From contig NZ_JABUZA010000037.1 of assembly GCF_014897985.1 (NCBI RefSeq), forward strand, positions 1 to 46,221: DNA of 46,221 bases. Direction: 5' to 3'. Shown here piece by piece: positions 8,045 through 15,644 of the stretch. The position numbers and the translations under genes were made by a program. Source of the stretch: Halomonas colorata (GTDB taxonomy: Bacteria; Pseudomonadota; Gammaproteobacteria; Pseudomonadales; Halomonadaceae). The notes beneath the pieces are model-generated. The model was not told the origin of the DNA, did no database searches, and was given only the letters and a program-made list of their open reading frames with translations. Numbering within the stretch: the first letter of the stretch is position 1; each line of letters begins with the position of its first letter.

Positions 8045-8554
8045 TTAAACGCCGAGAGCGGCGCGACGTTCTGCCAGCCGGTCTACACCGCGTACTTTGA
8101 AGATGTAGCCGGGGACATCGCGCTCGATGACTTCTTCGCCATCCACGATCAACTTGAAATACGAGAGTGTGGTGGTGACGCTGATCTGGTTGTTGTCGCC
8201 CTTACTCGCGTCGCCCATAGAAATCGTCTTGTGGCGGCCGCGCATGACGATCTCGACCGGGATAATTTCGCCGTCTTCGTCGGATTCGTAAGAGCCGGTC
8301 ATGCGCAACATGGCGGCATCGTGAATGGGGCTTCCGTAGCTGTCGTAGATATCAACGATCATGCCGCCCGCGACCCATTCGAATTCCTGCAGCTCATTGC
8401 CTTGGTCGACTTCGATGGGGCCTTCCATACCGCCGCCTTCATACTCGACCATTCGACGCGAAAGCTCGGGCAGTGTGAGTTCGGGGATCTGGCCTTGCCA
8501 GTTATTGCCATCGCCGAACAAGTTAAAATCTTTGAGGATATGGGGTAATGCCAT
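8045..8554 (-). CDS. FII: Major tail tube protein gpFII
   Basis: The 169-aa protein starts MALPHILKDFNLFGDGNNWQGQ and has the LPELSRRMVEYEGGGMEGPIEVD segment typical of P2 gpFII (172 aa), the subunit of the inner tail tube. A central MRGRHKTISMGDASKGD segment and the closing SYFKLIVDGEEVIERDV also fit. It lies 34 bp downstream of the sheath gene. Head-to-tail order and length agree with P2. Confidence 0.95.
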   Translation of the reverse strand: MALPHILKDFNLFGDGNNWQGQIPELTLPELSRRMVEYEGGGMEGPIEVDQGNELQEFEWVAGGMIVDIYDSYGSPIHDAAMLRMTGSYESDEDGEIIPVEIVMRGRHKTISMGDASKGDNNQISVTTTLSYFKLIVDGEEVIERDVPGYIFKVRGVDRLAERRAALGV

Positions 8555-8588
8555 TTTGGCTTGCTCCTGTTACTTGTTGATCGGCGGC

Positions 8589-9758
8589 TTAGGCGGCGAT
8601 GCGGTCGGCAAAATCGACCAGGTATTGGTCGGTGATGCGCTGCTGCAGCATGAGGTTTTCGAGCGGCGGCACCGGCGTGTAGTCGTAGTCGATGTAGAGC
8701 TTGCCGCTTTTCAATACCTCTTTACTGTTCAACTCGGGGTCGAACCAGGCTTCGCCGCCCAAGATGTAACCCTTACGCGTCAATTCCCGGAACTTGGCAT
8801 TGATGCCTTCGATAATGTCGCGCACCAGTGAGGGGTGCATCGGCTTATCAACGGCCCAGAGATGGGCTTCGGCGATGGTGTCCGCGAGTACCTGCGCGGT
8901 GCGGGTGTAGCTCTCGAACGCGAAGAGCGGATCTTCCGAGCAAGTGCGCGAGCCCCAGAAGCGGAAGCCTGATTTATTGATTAGCGTGGTGACGTCGGCG
9001 GCGTTGAGGTAACCGGCATCGGTGGCGGGATCTTGCAGATCCCAAAACACATCGTGGCTAATACCGGTGACGCTGTTCACGGCCATGTTTGAGATGGTTT
9101 TGTGCCAGCCGATTTCGTTATCAAGGCGGGCGCGGTGGCCAAGAGCCTTGGCGACGGCTGACAGTGGGCGGCTTTCCTTGGCGTTCACGTCGAACGCTTG
9201 CCAGTTCGGCCAGATCACCATCGCTTCGCGGGCGTCGAAGTTCTCGCGGTACATCACCGCTTCTTCTTTTGTCTCGCAGTCATAGCCGGAAACATAAGCG
9301 AACGCGCGCAACTTTTTAGCCACGCTGACCAGGGCGGTGGCCACGTTTTCATTATCCAATTCCGGCACGCCGAGGATCCGAGGTTTCACGCCGAAACGTT
9401 GCTCAGCTGCAAGAAGTGCCTGGATACCGGTTTTCTGGCCGGTAGGGGTAACGCTGCCAATGAGGTTGGCGGTGGTTGTGTCTTCGTCTTCGCCTTCGGC
9501 AACGCGAACGACCACGCATAGCGCGCGGGCTTCTTCGACAATGGCACGTAGTGAGCGTGCCAGCGTGCCGGTTTTACCGGCGGCGCCAATCGCGCTGTAA
9601 ATATCGGTTATTAACACCGGGGTATCGAGCGGGAAGCGCTCGGCGTCGGCTTCGGGGCCGGTGGCCACCAGCCCGATAACGGCGGTGGCCACGGTACGGA
9701 TCGGGCGGGTGCCTTCGTTGATTTCGACGACGCGGACGCCGTGATGGTAATCGGCCAT
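8589..9758 (-). CDS. FI: Contractile tail sheath protein gpFI
   Basis: The 389-aa protein starts MADYHHGVRVVEINEGTRPI, as tail sheath proteins of P2 (gpFI, 396 aa) do. It contains VATAVIGLVATGPEAD, a central domain, and the C-terminal RDIIEGINAKFRELTRKGYILGG segment that forms the intersubunit arm. The frame is open farther upstream, but that extension crosses the late-promoter region. The ATG at 9758 has AGGAG about 12 bases upstream. It is the first gene of the FI-FII-E-T-U-D operon. Confidence 0.95.
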   Translation of the reverse strand: MADYHHGVRVVEINEGTRPIRTVATAVIGLVATGPEADAERFPLDTPVLITDIYSAIGAAGKTGTLARSLRAIVEEARALCVVVRVAEGEDEDTTTANLIGSVTPTGQKTGIQALLAAEQRFGVKPRILGVPELDNENVATALVSVAKKLRAFAYVSGYDCETKEEAVMYRENFDAREAMVIWPNWQAFDVNAKESRPLSAVAKALGHRARLDNEIGWHKTISNMAVNSVTGISHDVFWDLQDPATDAGYLNAADVTTLINKSGFRFWGSRTCSEDPLFAFESYTRTAQVLADTIAEAHLWAVDKPMHPSLVRDIIEGINAKFRELTRKGYILGGEAWFDPELNSKEVLKSGKLYIDYDYTPVPPLENLMLQQRITDQYLVDFADRIAA

Positions 9759-9849
9759 ATGTGCTTGGCTCCTGCGCAGGTTCAAGCGGTATCTGTTTTG
9801 GTGTGGCGACCATGGTGGGCGGGCTTCGCGCGGGAGGGTAGCGGCGGGC

Positions 9850-9873
9850 GTTGTGCCAAGAGCGGGGGACAAG
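9850..9873 (-). promoter_or_regulatory. Late-promoter activator site upstream of FI (TTGT-N14-ACAA dyad)
   Basis: The minus strand reads CTTGTC-N12-GCACAAC, a TTGT/ACAA dyad with 14 bp between the arms. Copies with the same spacing are found upstream of V and between O and P, the positions of P2 late promoters. Identity with the V copy continues for some 25 bp downstream (GCCCGCCGCTACCC and CCCGCGCGAA). P2 Ogr sites are TGT-N12-ACA near -55. The site is about 100 bp before the FI start. Confidence 0.6.
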
Positions 9874-9880
9874 GTATAAG
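9851..9880 (+). promoter_or_regulatory. Candidate promoter of the plus-strand moron
   Basis: TTGTGC (9851-9856) and TATAAG (9875-9880) are separated by 18 bp and followed at 9894 by an AGGAG ribosome site and the moron ATG at 9905. The -35 and spacer overlap the late activator dyad on the opposite strand, so activator binding could repress this promoter. Assigned by eye. Confidence 0.45.
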
Positions 9881-9904
9881 TTTACTTTTGAGCAGGAGAA
9901 AGAT

Positions 9905-10549
9905 ATGAGAATGCGGTTTTTGTATGGATCGGTCGTGGCGGGTTTTTTTATAGGCGTCCTGATATCTATCTGGGTCGGTGATGTTCTTCATATAAAAAAA
10001 TGGGATGCGGGATGGATTCAAGCTATAGGGTCAATATGTGCCGTTGCTGTGGCGATCTACGTACCATGGAAAATTGATAAAGATAAAAGGCAAGCAGAAG
10101 AACAGAGGGTATACCAGTTGAGAAGGCTGTCATTAAAAGCTTTAAGCCATGAAGTATGGACTATGAGGATGTTTTTTATAAATGGCATAAAGGCAGTTGA
10201 TAATAAGGATTTATCTAAACTGTCTCACTTGGTCAAGGAGTATGTTCCAGAGGATTCAGAAAAAATTCTAGCCATAGATTCTGAGAAATTTCATGTGCTC
10301 TTGAATATAGAAGACGAGATAACAACTTTTTATTTTAATGCTATTTCAAGAAAACTTTATGCAACCGTATACGCAGGTAACTATTATTTTGAATTGATGG
10401 AGCCTACTGGGTTAGATGTAAATAAACATAAGAATGAGGCAAAAAGGTTTTGTGAAGAGGGTTTATGTTACTGCGATTCCATTTTAGATAAAGTTAGTAA
10501 AGAATTCGGAGCGATATCTACTGATTTGGAAATTAAGGTCAGTGATTAA
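9905..10549 (+). CDS. Prophage moron: membrane-anchored protein of unknown function
   Basis: The 214-aa product is encoded opposite to all surrounding late genes. Its DNA is clearly more AT-rich (many AAA, ATA and TTT codons), so it was acquired separately. Two transmembrane helices occupy about residues 5-28 and 37-58 (WIQAIGSICAVAVAIYVPWKI). A basic, helical cytoplasmic domain of about 155 residues follows, with three Cys in one short segment (FCEEGLCYC). The ATG is chosen from AGGAG six bases upstream. It has its own likely promoter and terminator, so it is probably expressed in the lysogen. Such cassettes often encode superinfection exclusion or other lysogenic conversion. No family is recognised, so function remains unknown. 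Confidence 0.85.
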   Translation: MRMRFLYGSVVAGFFIGVLISIWVGDVLHIKKWDAGWIQAIGSICAVAVAIYVPWKIDKDKRQAEEQRVYQLRRLSLKALSHEVWTMRMFFINGIKAVDNKDLSKLSHLVKEYVPEDSEKILAIDSEKFHVLLNIEDEITTFYFNAISRKLYATVYAGNYYFELMEPTGLDVNKHKNEAKRFCEEGLCYCDSILDKVSKEFGAISTDLEIKVSD

Positions 10550-10561
10550 ACCTAATAAGCT

Positions 10562-10596
10562 GAAAGCCTGCCAAAATGGCAGGCTTTCATCATTTC
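10562..10596. terminator. Bidirectional terminator between moron and late tail operon
   Basis: An 11-bp stem GAAAGCCTGCC / GGCAGGCTTTC with an AAAAT loop lies 12 bp after the moron stop. A T-containing tail follows on the plus strand, and the minus strand also has a usable tail. It insulates the moron from the convergent fibre/baseplate operon. Confidence 0.8.
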
Positions 10597-10619
10597 TCGG
10601 GCTGACGTCAACGGCGTTG

Positions 10620-10925
10620 CTAATTGAGCATCGGGGTATGGCGGGAAAGCGAGGCGATTACCACGCATGCAAACAACGGCGCGAGAACGTCGAAAACAGA
10701 CTTGCGTGTCCACCCTCGCCAAGCGCCTTCGTACCAGTTAACCGGCGGCACCTGCCCCCACGTCCAGCCTCGGCGGTGTGCCACGCGGTATTCGTTCTGG
10801 GCAATTTCACGCCCCAGAAACAGCGCCACGGCAACGCTACCGGCTACCCACATATCCATGAACGGCAATAATGTGAACTGGATTAAAACCGCAATCAGTG
10901 CGTGTTCAATATAGGAACGGTTCAT
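10620..10925 (-). CDS. Phage membrane protein at the end of the fibre operon
   Basis: The 101-aa protein has hydrophobic segments at about 8-22, 25-40 and 78-95. A conserved-looking middle reads FLGREIAQNEYRVAHRRGW and then Trp/Gly-rich sequence before KSVFDVLAPLFACVV. Similar small membrane proteins with an REIAQ-EYR motif occur in phages of related bacteria as hypothetical proteins; this is from memory and not searched. Its ATG overlaps the stop of the upstream gene (ATGA), so it is coupled to the tail-fibre operon. That is unusual for a membrane protein in P2-like phages. It could be an accessory holin or an envelope modifier. Confidence 0.75.
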   Translation of the reverse strand: MNRSYIEHALIAVLIQFTLLPFMDMWVAGSVAVALFLGREIAQNEYRVAHRRGWTWGQVPPVNWYEGAWRGWTRKSVFDVLAPLFACVVIASLSRHTPMLN

Positions 10926-11401
10926 AGGGCACCCATTTGCGGACGGTACTTGTTGAGCTGTTCGATGGCTTGCTGGGCCGCCTCTTCTGCGGCTTCGATG
11001 GTATCGGCGCGTTGCACGGCGGCTTTACCACCCAGGCGCAGGTTGCGGATATCGCGCAGGGCGGTTTCCCATTGGTCGGCGGTGGCGACGATCTCTTGGG
11101 CGGCGGCTTCGGCGCTGACCCCAAACATCTCGATGTGATCCTGCACGCTGGAAGGAATCGCCGCTTCATCCTTGCCGCCCGCTAACCACTCGCTGGCTTC
11201 CTGCTTGGCCAGCAGGTACTCCTGATCGATATAGCTGCCGGGGCTGACGAAGGCGGCGCGGGCTTTACCGGCGGCGGTGTCGATATTTTCACCTAGCTGC
11301 TTTTGAGCGGCTGGCAATAGCGCTTCCAGCGGAATGCTGGTGTTGTGGGTCGATACGCCAATAGTGATCTTCCCGTTATAAACCACTTTTTCTAAATGCA
11401 T
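10922..11401 (-). CDS. Probable tail fibre assembly chaperone
   Basis: The 159-aa protein follows the distal fibre gene by 11 bp, where P2 has gpG, the fibre assembly protein. The N-terminal part (residues 1-55) is a short beta-rich domain. The rest is helical, with Ala/Glu-rich stretches (AATADQWETALRDIRNLR, ADTIEAAEEAAQQAIEQLNKYRPQ). Position and the helical C-terminus fit a chaperone that trimerises fibre tips. Direct similarity to gpG is not obvious to me. Confidence 0.55.
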   Translation of the reverse strand: MHLEKVVYNGKITIGVSTHNTSIPLEALLPAAQKQLGENIDTAAGKARAAFVSPGSYIDQEYLLAKQEASEWLAGGKDEAAIPSSVQDHIEMFGVSAEAAAQEIVATADQWETALRDIRNLRLGGKAAVQRADTIEAAEEAAQQAIEQLNKYRPQMGAL

Positions 11402-11412
11402 GATGGGCGACC

Positions 11413-12336
11413 TTAAATAGTGAAGGATGAGCGGACGTTCTGAGTATTCAGATTGCCAAACAGCTGGGAAACCGAGGTGATGTTCCCTGAGATAGTTAGC
11501 GTTGAGGCAATAATGTCGAGCGGGATTTTGGGGTTGTCGTAGCAGTAGAGCAGGCGTGGCGAGTTAGTGAAGCTCGCGCTTGAGCCTCCTGCAGGCTCCA
11601 CCGAAAAATCACACGATGCGCCGATGATGATTTGATACGTGGAAAAAGAGCCCATGCTTCCGCCCATGTAAACCATGCTCAGCGGTATATCGTGGAGTTT
11701 TACATCCACATTTCGCAGTTTGAAGCGTGGTGTATTTTCCAGCATTGAGCCGACGTAGCACATCCATGCGGTGTTTTTTCCTGTCGCTTCTTCCCAGGTA
11801 TGACCGTCTTTAAATTCTGCTGTATGCAGCTCAACGTTTCCGTTGGTTTTATCGTCGATTTCTACGTAGGGCGCGCGGAAAGGCTGCATAGGCCGACCAG
11901 CAGCAGAGCCTCCGTAGAAGCCTTGGATGAGTTTAGTTACTCCTCCCACAGGCCCATCTTGGCAGACAATACGTATCTCAGATTTGGCATAGAGCGCACC
12001 ATCCAAGATAACAGCAGAACCGCCAGCCACAGTAAGTTCGACAATGTCGTAAATCGTATCGCCGCCGCCGATTACTCGGCTAACTTGCCGATAGGTTTTT
12101 ACAGGGTTGGATGCAGAAAGCCCTGTGTTTTCATCATTTCCTTTAGCTGTATCGAGAAAGACTTTGATGCTGCGCGCTTCGCTGACTCGCTTGGGGAAAT
12201 CTTTGCCGGTGAACTCATCAAACTTGCGCTGTGCAGCTGACAGCGTGTTATCGATGCCCTTCATCTTCCCAGCGATTTCGCTGGTCAACTTGCTCGCTGC
12301 GCTAACCAGCGCGCTGACTTGGCTTTCTAAGCTCAT
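11413..12336 (-). CDS. Distal tail fibre / receptor-binding protein
   Basis: The 307-aa protein starts with a coiled coil (SLESQVSALVSAASKLTSEI; 1-45). It continues with KVFLDTAKGNDENTGLSASNPVKTYRQ, the DxxxGxDxxxG-xxxPxKT pattern that often opens right-handed beta-helix tail-spike domains. The remaining ~220 residues are Gly/Ser/Thr-rich beta sequence with no enzyme motif seen. It is the last structural fibre gene before the putative chaperone and membrane protein. I infer that it binds the host receptor and trimerises through the N-terminal coil. Confidence 0.7.
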   Translation of the reverse strand: MSLESQVSALVSAASKLTSEIAGKMKGIDNTLSAAQRKFDEFTGKDFPKRVSEARSIKVFLDTAKGNDENTGLSASNPVKTYRQVSRVIGGGDTIYDIVELTVAGGSAVILDGALYAKSEIRIVCQDGPVGGVTKLIQGFYGGSAAGRPMQPFRAPYVEIDDKTNGNVELHTAEFKDGHTWEEATGKNTAWMCYVGSMLENTPRFKLRNVDVKLHDIPLSMVYMGGSMGSFSTYQIIIGASCDFSVEPAGGSSASFTNSPRLLYCYDNPKIPLDIIASTLTISGNITSVSQLFGNLNTQNVRSSFTI

Positions 12337-12698
12337 GAGGCCTCCTGAGTGCTGTTTTGAATAGTGGCGGCGCCCTGGGTAAAGGCGTCGGTTAAGGCGG
12401 TGAGTGATTCACCGAGCTGGTTTTCCAACTCTGTGACGCGGGTTTTGGTGGCTTTCTTGGCCAGCTCTTCGGCGATGGTGGTGGCGAAACTCGGGTTGTT
12501 TCCCAACGCCTCTGCGATCTCGGCGAGGGTGTCGAGGGTTTCTGGGGCGCTGCCGATCAGCACTTGGATACGTGCGTCGATCTGCTCGGTGGTGAGTACG
12601 TCGGTTTTGTTCGCCTTGTTGCGAAGCTTGCCGTCGATCACGCCGAGCGTGTGGGTCACTGCCTGGCGTAGGGCGATGAGATTTTCATCAAAGCTCAT
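12333..12698 (-). CDS. Tail fibre linker subunit (coiled-coil fibre repeat)
   Basis: The 121-aa protein contains the phage-fibre signature APETLDTLAEIAEALGNNPSFATTI between two helical, Lys/Ala/Thr-rich parts. In many tail fibres this motif sits at the shaft near the distal end. Here it forms a separate small gene, overlapping both neighbours by 4 bp (ATGA). It probably links proximal and distal fibre parts. Confidence 0.7.
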   Translation of the reverse strand: MSFDENLIALRQAVTHTLGVIDGKLRNKANKTDVLTTEQIDARIQVLIGSAPETLDTLAEIAEALGNNPSFATTIAEELAKKATKTRVTELENQLGESLTALTDAFTQGAATIQNSTQEAS

Positions 12699-12949
12699 TT
12701 TGTGGCGTCCTCCTGTGCGGCGATCATGCCGCCGTGGTAACTGATGGCATCTGTTAAGGCGTTCAAAACGTTGCCCAATTGCTGGGTGGCCATGCGTGCT
12801 TCTGCGACCTGGGCGAGGATCTCAGGCGATAGCGTGCCGGGCGGTCCCTGCAAGCCGTGGCTAATGACCTGAAAACGTGGCGGTGCGGGTAGGTGAACCG
12901 TTACCGAGCGCGCGGGCATGTTGACGGTGAGGCGAGTAGCGTTAGCCAT
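12695..12949 (-). CDS. Small tail fibre component with a collagen-like GPPG
   Basis: The 84-aa product has an N-terminal beta part (RLTVNMPARSVTVHLPAPPRF), a SHGLQGPPGTLSPEI segment and a C-terminal helix (AEARMATQQLGNVLNALTDAI). The GLQGPPG turn resembles those at fibre joints. It overlaps its neighbours by 8 and 4 bp and therefore belongs to the coupled fibre operon. No family is recognised. Confidence 0.6.
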   Translation of the reverse strand: MANATRLTVNMPARSVTVHLPAPPRFQVISHGLQGPPGTLSPEILAQVAEARMATQQLGNVLNALTDAISYHGGMIAAQEDATK

Positions 12950-13301
12950 GGACTACCCCCGGCTGCAATTGGAAGTGACCGCGCAGCAGGCTGAATACAT
13001 CGCCGCTTGGGAACGTAACGCGCAGCTCGTACCGTGCGCCGGACCAACTCGGTGAGACGGCACCGGCCGTTTGCTCGGGGCGGATATGCACGTTGATGCC
13101 GCCTTGTTCTGGTACCAACTCGATACCGTCGCCGATTTCACAGCTGAGCAGCGGCCCGCCTTGAGTGGTGGCCACCACGAATACGGCTTCGCAGCCGGTG
13201 ATATCCACCGGGGTGGCGGCGGCGTCTTCGCTGGCCCAATTCGCACTAAAGCGATATGTGGTACCTGCAACCATGGAGAGCGTGGGGGCCTGGGTACTCA
13301 T
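12942..13301 (-). CDS. Tail fibre/baseplate-associated beta protein of unknown role
   Basis: The 119-aa protein is predominantly beta (TYRFSANWASEDAAATPVDITGCEAVFVVAT, then SGARYELRVTFPSGDVFSLLRGHFQLQPGVV). This resembles small Ig-like phage proteins that describe a value against a unit or range and occur next to fibre genes. Its start overlaps the stop of the gpH-like gene by 4 bp. It may form a joint between the baseplate-proximal and distal fibre parts. Confidence 0.6.
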   Translation of the reverse strand: MSTQAPTLSMVAGTTYRFSANWASEDAAATPVDITGCEAVFVVATTQGGPLLSCEIGDGIELVPEQGGINVHIRPEQTAGAVSPSWSGARYELRVTFPSGDVFSLLRGHFQLQPGVVHG

Positions 13302-13825
13302 GCGCGTTTCTCTAACTCATGCACGCGAAACAGCAGATCCACCTGGCGGGCCATGTTGTCGACGATGGCCGCCGCGTTGGCGGTGTATTGTTCGCCCCAA
13401 GCGGCTAGCGAGAGATTGGCACCGGTGCCTTCCACCGTGACGGATTCAGCGGGTAGGGCGTCCAGGCGTAGATCGAACGCGAGCAGCAGCGGTACCGCGT
13501 TGGAGATATAAGCCAGCGGATTGGCGTCGGACCAGACAGCGAGCAGCGTACCGTCTTCAAGAAAGAACCCCACTTCGTGCACCCAGAATTCTGGGCCCTC
13601 GCCATCCACCACGCCGGTGAGATGAATTTGGTGGTCGCTGACGCGCTGGCCATCGGCAATGCTCACGCGGCGGCGTTCGTTGACCAGCTTGAATTCGTTT
13701 TTACTGGGTTTACGGGCGTTGCCGCCCAGCGCGATATGAGTAATACGGGCGGCTAGGCCATCGCTTGCGGCATTGAACACGGCGGCGAGGCCCGCCGTGG
13801 TGATAACGGGTACCAGGGCTGTCAT
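13298..13825 (-). CDS. H: Baseplate-proximal tail fibre protein (gpH N-terminal domain, DUF3751-like)
   Basis: The 175-aa protein starts MTALVPVITTAGLAAVFNA and includes GLAARITHIALGGNARKPS, HLTGVVDGEGPEFWVHEVGFFLEDGTLLAVWS and a terminal helix (DNMARQVDLLFRVHELEKR). This is the N-terminal domain of P2 gpH-type fibres that attaches to the baseplate, but here the protein ends where P2 gpH (669 aa) continues. The ATG at 13825 overlaps the gpI stop (ATGA) and has GGAGAG upstream, which excludes the longer frame. Confidence 0.85.
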   Translation of the reverse strand: MTALVPVITTAGLAAVFNAASDGLAARITHIALGGNARKPSKNEFKLVNERRRVSIADGQRVSDHQIHLTGVVDGEGPEFWVHEVGFFLEDGTLLAVWSDANPLAYISNAVPLLLAFDLRLDALPAESVTVEGTGANLSLAAWGEQYTANAAAIVDNMARQVDLLFRVHELEKRA

Positions 13826-14748
13826 GTGGTGCTCTCCATTGTGTGATGAGTGACGGCAAATCCGCGACATGCCCCGGCGACTAACAGCGATGCTGCTGGC
13901 AGGTTCGCTTGGGCCACTGAGTCGGGCAGGTGGGTATCGGGTGCGTTTGCCATGAGCCGCCGTGTAACGGCTAGCCCACGATAGGCACCGGTAATGGCGA
14001 TCCGCGCCGGGGCCAGCGTGGCGTCAGTTGTTATTTGTGCCGCTCGGCGCGCCAGAGCGCTGGCTTTATGCACTGCCGTTACGCTCATTTCGGCGCCGAT
14101 TTCGACCTGCTGTTGAATCGGGTGCGCCGCATTCCGCGAGAGGGCGCCGGGTTGCACGATGCTCGCCGTTGCCAAATTAGTAGCCATTTCAAGTGGCGGC
14201 TGGGTTGGGCGGGCATCGTTGCGGGCTAAACCGGCGGCGCTTTGGGCGCTGGCCACGCCAACCCGGCTTGGGCCGAAGTCAGCGGAGAGGTCAAAGTCGT
14301 AATGGCTGCGTAGGTTCTTCGTACTTTGAATGGCGTGGTGAATCTGCTGATAAAACGCGCCGCTGAGCTGGTCGGCTACGGCCCGGTTGTCGTTGAGGTG
14401 CAGCCGAGCGCGGAAGGTACCCGGCTGGGTGGTGGGCTGCTGCTCGAACCACTCGGTAAGCGTGACCTTGATGCCCATGGCGGCTAGGGCTTTTTCCACG
14501 GCTAAGCGTGTGCCTTTGATGCGGTGCACGGCAAAGCTTTCGGCGATCACGGCGCGCTTGGTGGCCTCTGGCCAATCGGCTTCCCAGACATCCACGGAAA
14601 ACGCCCAGGCGAGGAACGGCAGCAAATCCGCCGGGCAGGTTTCCGGATTCCAGAGCGTGCGCAGCGGTACCGGCAGGGCGAGCGGGTGCGACGCGGCGAC
14701 GCGGGCTTCTAATTGGCTGCGGTTGGGCGGTAACAGGTGCATGGTCAT
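13822..14748 (-). CDS. I: Baseplate protein gpI with a long C-terminal extension
   Basis: The product has 308 aa, while P2 gpI has 176. Residues 1-165 match the family: HLLPPNRSQLEARVAAS, NPETCPADLLPFLAWAFSVD, WEADWPEATKRAVIAESFAVHRIKGT, and TEWFEQQP. From about 165 on comes an Ala-rich extension with loosely repeated blocks (SAAGLARNDARPTQ, PGALSRNAAHPIQQ, ASALARRAAQITTD, ITGAYRGLAVTRR, VAGACRGFAVTHH). The ATG at 14748 overlaps the gpJ stop (ATGA), fixing the start. The family forms the baseplate wedge with gpJ. The extension may serve fibre attachment. Confidence 0.9.
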   Translation of the reverse strand: MTMHLLPPNRSQLEARVAASHPLALPVPLRTLWNPETCPADLLPFLAWAFSVDVWEADWPEATKRAVIAESFAVHRIKGTRLAVEKALAAMGIKVTLTEWFEQQPTTQPGTFRARLHLNDNRAVADQLSGAFYQQIHHAIQSTKNLRSHYDFDLSADFGPSRVGVASAQSAAGLARNDARPTQPPLEMATNLATASIVQPGALSRNAAHPIQQQVEIGAEMSVTAVHKASALARRAAQITTDATLAPARIAITGAYRGLAVTRRLMANAPDTHLPDSVAQANLPAASLLVAGACRGFAVTHHTMESTT

Positions 14749-15644
14749 GGCAGCCGCTCCGTGGACAGCGTAATGCCAGTGCATCGGGGCGCCTGGCTGG
14801 GCGCGCTGCGCAGATCCTGCCAGCCGTGGAGCGTGACGTTTTCGACGCCTTGAACGGTGAGCGCGGCGCTAATGCCGGAGCGCGTAACCCAGCCGCCCAG
14901 GCGATACCGGGCGTCAACATAGGTGCTCAGTTCGCCGCGGGCTTCCTTGGTGACCAGTTCGGCATCCGGGCCTGAGCGCAGTGTCAGCGTGGCATTGACC
15001 TGGTAGTCCGTGCGCTCGGCGGGCTGCAGGGTGAGCCTGTCTGTTAGAGGACGGTATGGCTCCAAGTAGTCACGCACGATATTAAGTAGCGCGGGTGTGG
15101 CGATGCCTTCGTTCTGGCGTGATAGGACAGTAAGCACCACATCAACCGGTGCGGGGCTTTCCACCGCAATATCGCGCACATCGGGATGCGCGGCGGCGGC
15201 GTGGAATTGATAGGCGCCTACTGGCCCGGCCACCGATAGTCCTTCAAAGGCGAGCTGAATACGGGCGCGAAAGTCGCGGTCGTGTTCATACGTGGGCGGT
15301 ACCGGCGGCACGGCTTTCGAGTCGCCGGGGTCGAGCATCAAGCGGGTGACTTGGAAATTGGCGCCGAGCTGGTCGAGGTCACCACCGGCGGCGTAGGCGA
15401 GCATGACGGCGCGGGCGGCGTCGTTGATGCGTTCGCGTAGTAGCAATTCGCGGTAAGCGTTTTCCTGCAGGAGCTTGGTAAGTGGCTCGCTTTCCAGTGC
15501 GAGTGTGGCGGCGAGATCCGCCCGATCATCAATGGGCGTGAGTTCGATTAGCCGCGCTTTTCGCTCGCTGAGCAGCGCTTCATAGTCCAGTGGCTCGATA
15601 ACATCTGGCGGCGTGATCTGGGAAAGATCAATCGGCGTGCTCAT
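14745..15644 (-). CDS. J: Baseplate wedge protein gpJ
   Basis: The 299-aa product fits P2 gpJ (302 aa), of the baseplate J / gp6-like family. Visible signatures are PDVIEPLDYEALLSERKARLIELTP at the N-terminus, the helical RERINDAARAVMLAYAAGGDLDQLGANF segment, and HDRDFRARIQLAFEGLSVAGPVGAYQFHA. The start overlaps the gpW stop by 4 bp and the stop overlaps gpI by 4 bp, so W-J-I-H are translationally coupled. Confidence 0.95.
   Translation of the reverse strand: MSTPIDLSQITPPDVIEPLDYEALLSERKARLIELTPIDDRADLAATLALESEPLTKLLQENAYRELLLRERINDAARAVMLAYAAGGDLDQLGANFQVTRLMLDPGDSKAVPPVPPTYEHDRDFRARIQLAFEGLSVAGPVGAYQFHAAAAHPDVRDIAVESPAPVDVVLTVLSRQNEGIATPALLNIVRDYLEPYRPLTDRLTLQPAERTDYQVNATLTLRSGPDAELVTKEARGELSTYVDARYRLGGWVTRSGISAALTVQGVENVTLHGWQDLRSAPSQAPRCTGITLSTERLP

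Noticed and set aside
9759..9872. N-terminal extension of the sheath protein FI
   Set aside because: It covers the late-promoter dyad; the MADYHHGV start with AGGAG upstream matches sheath proteins.
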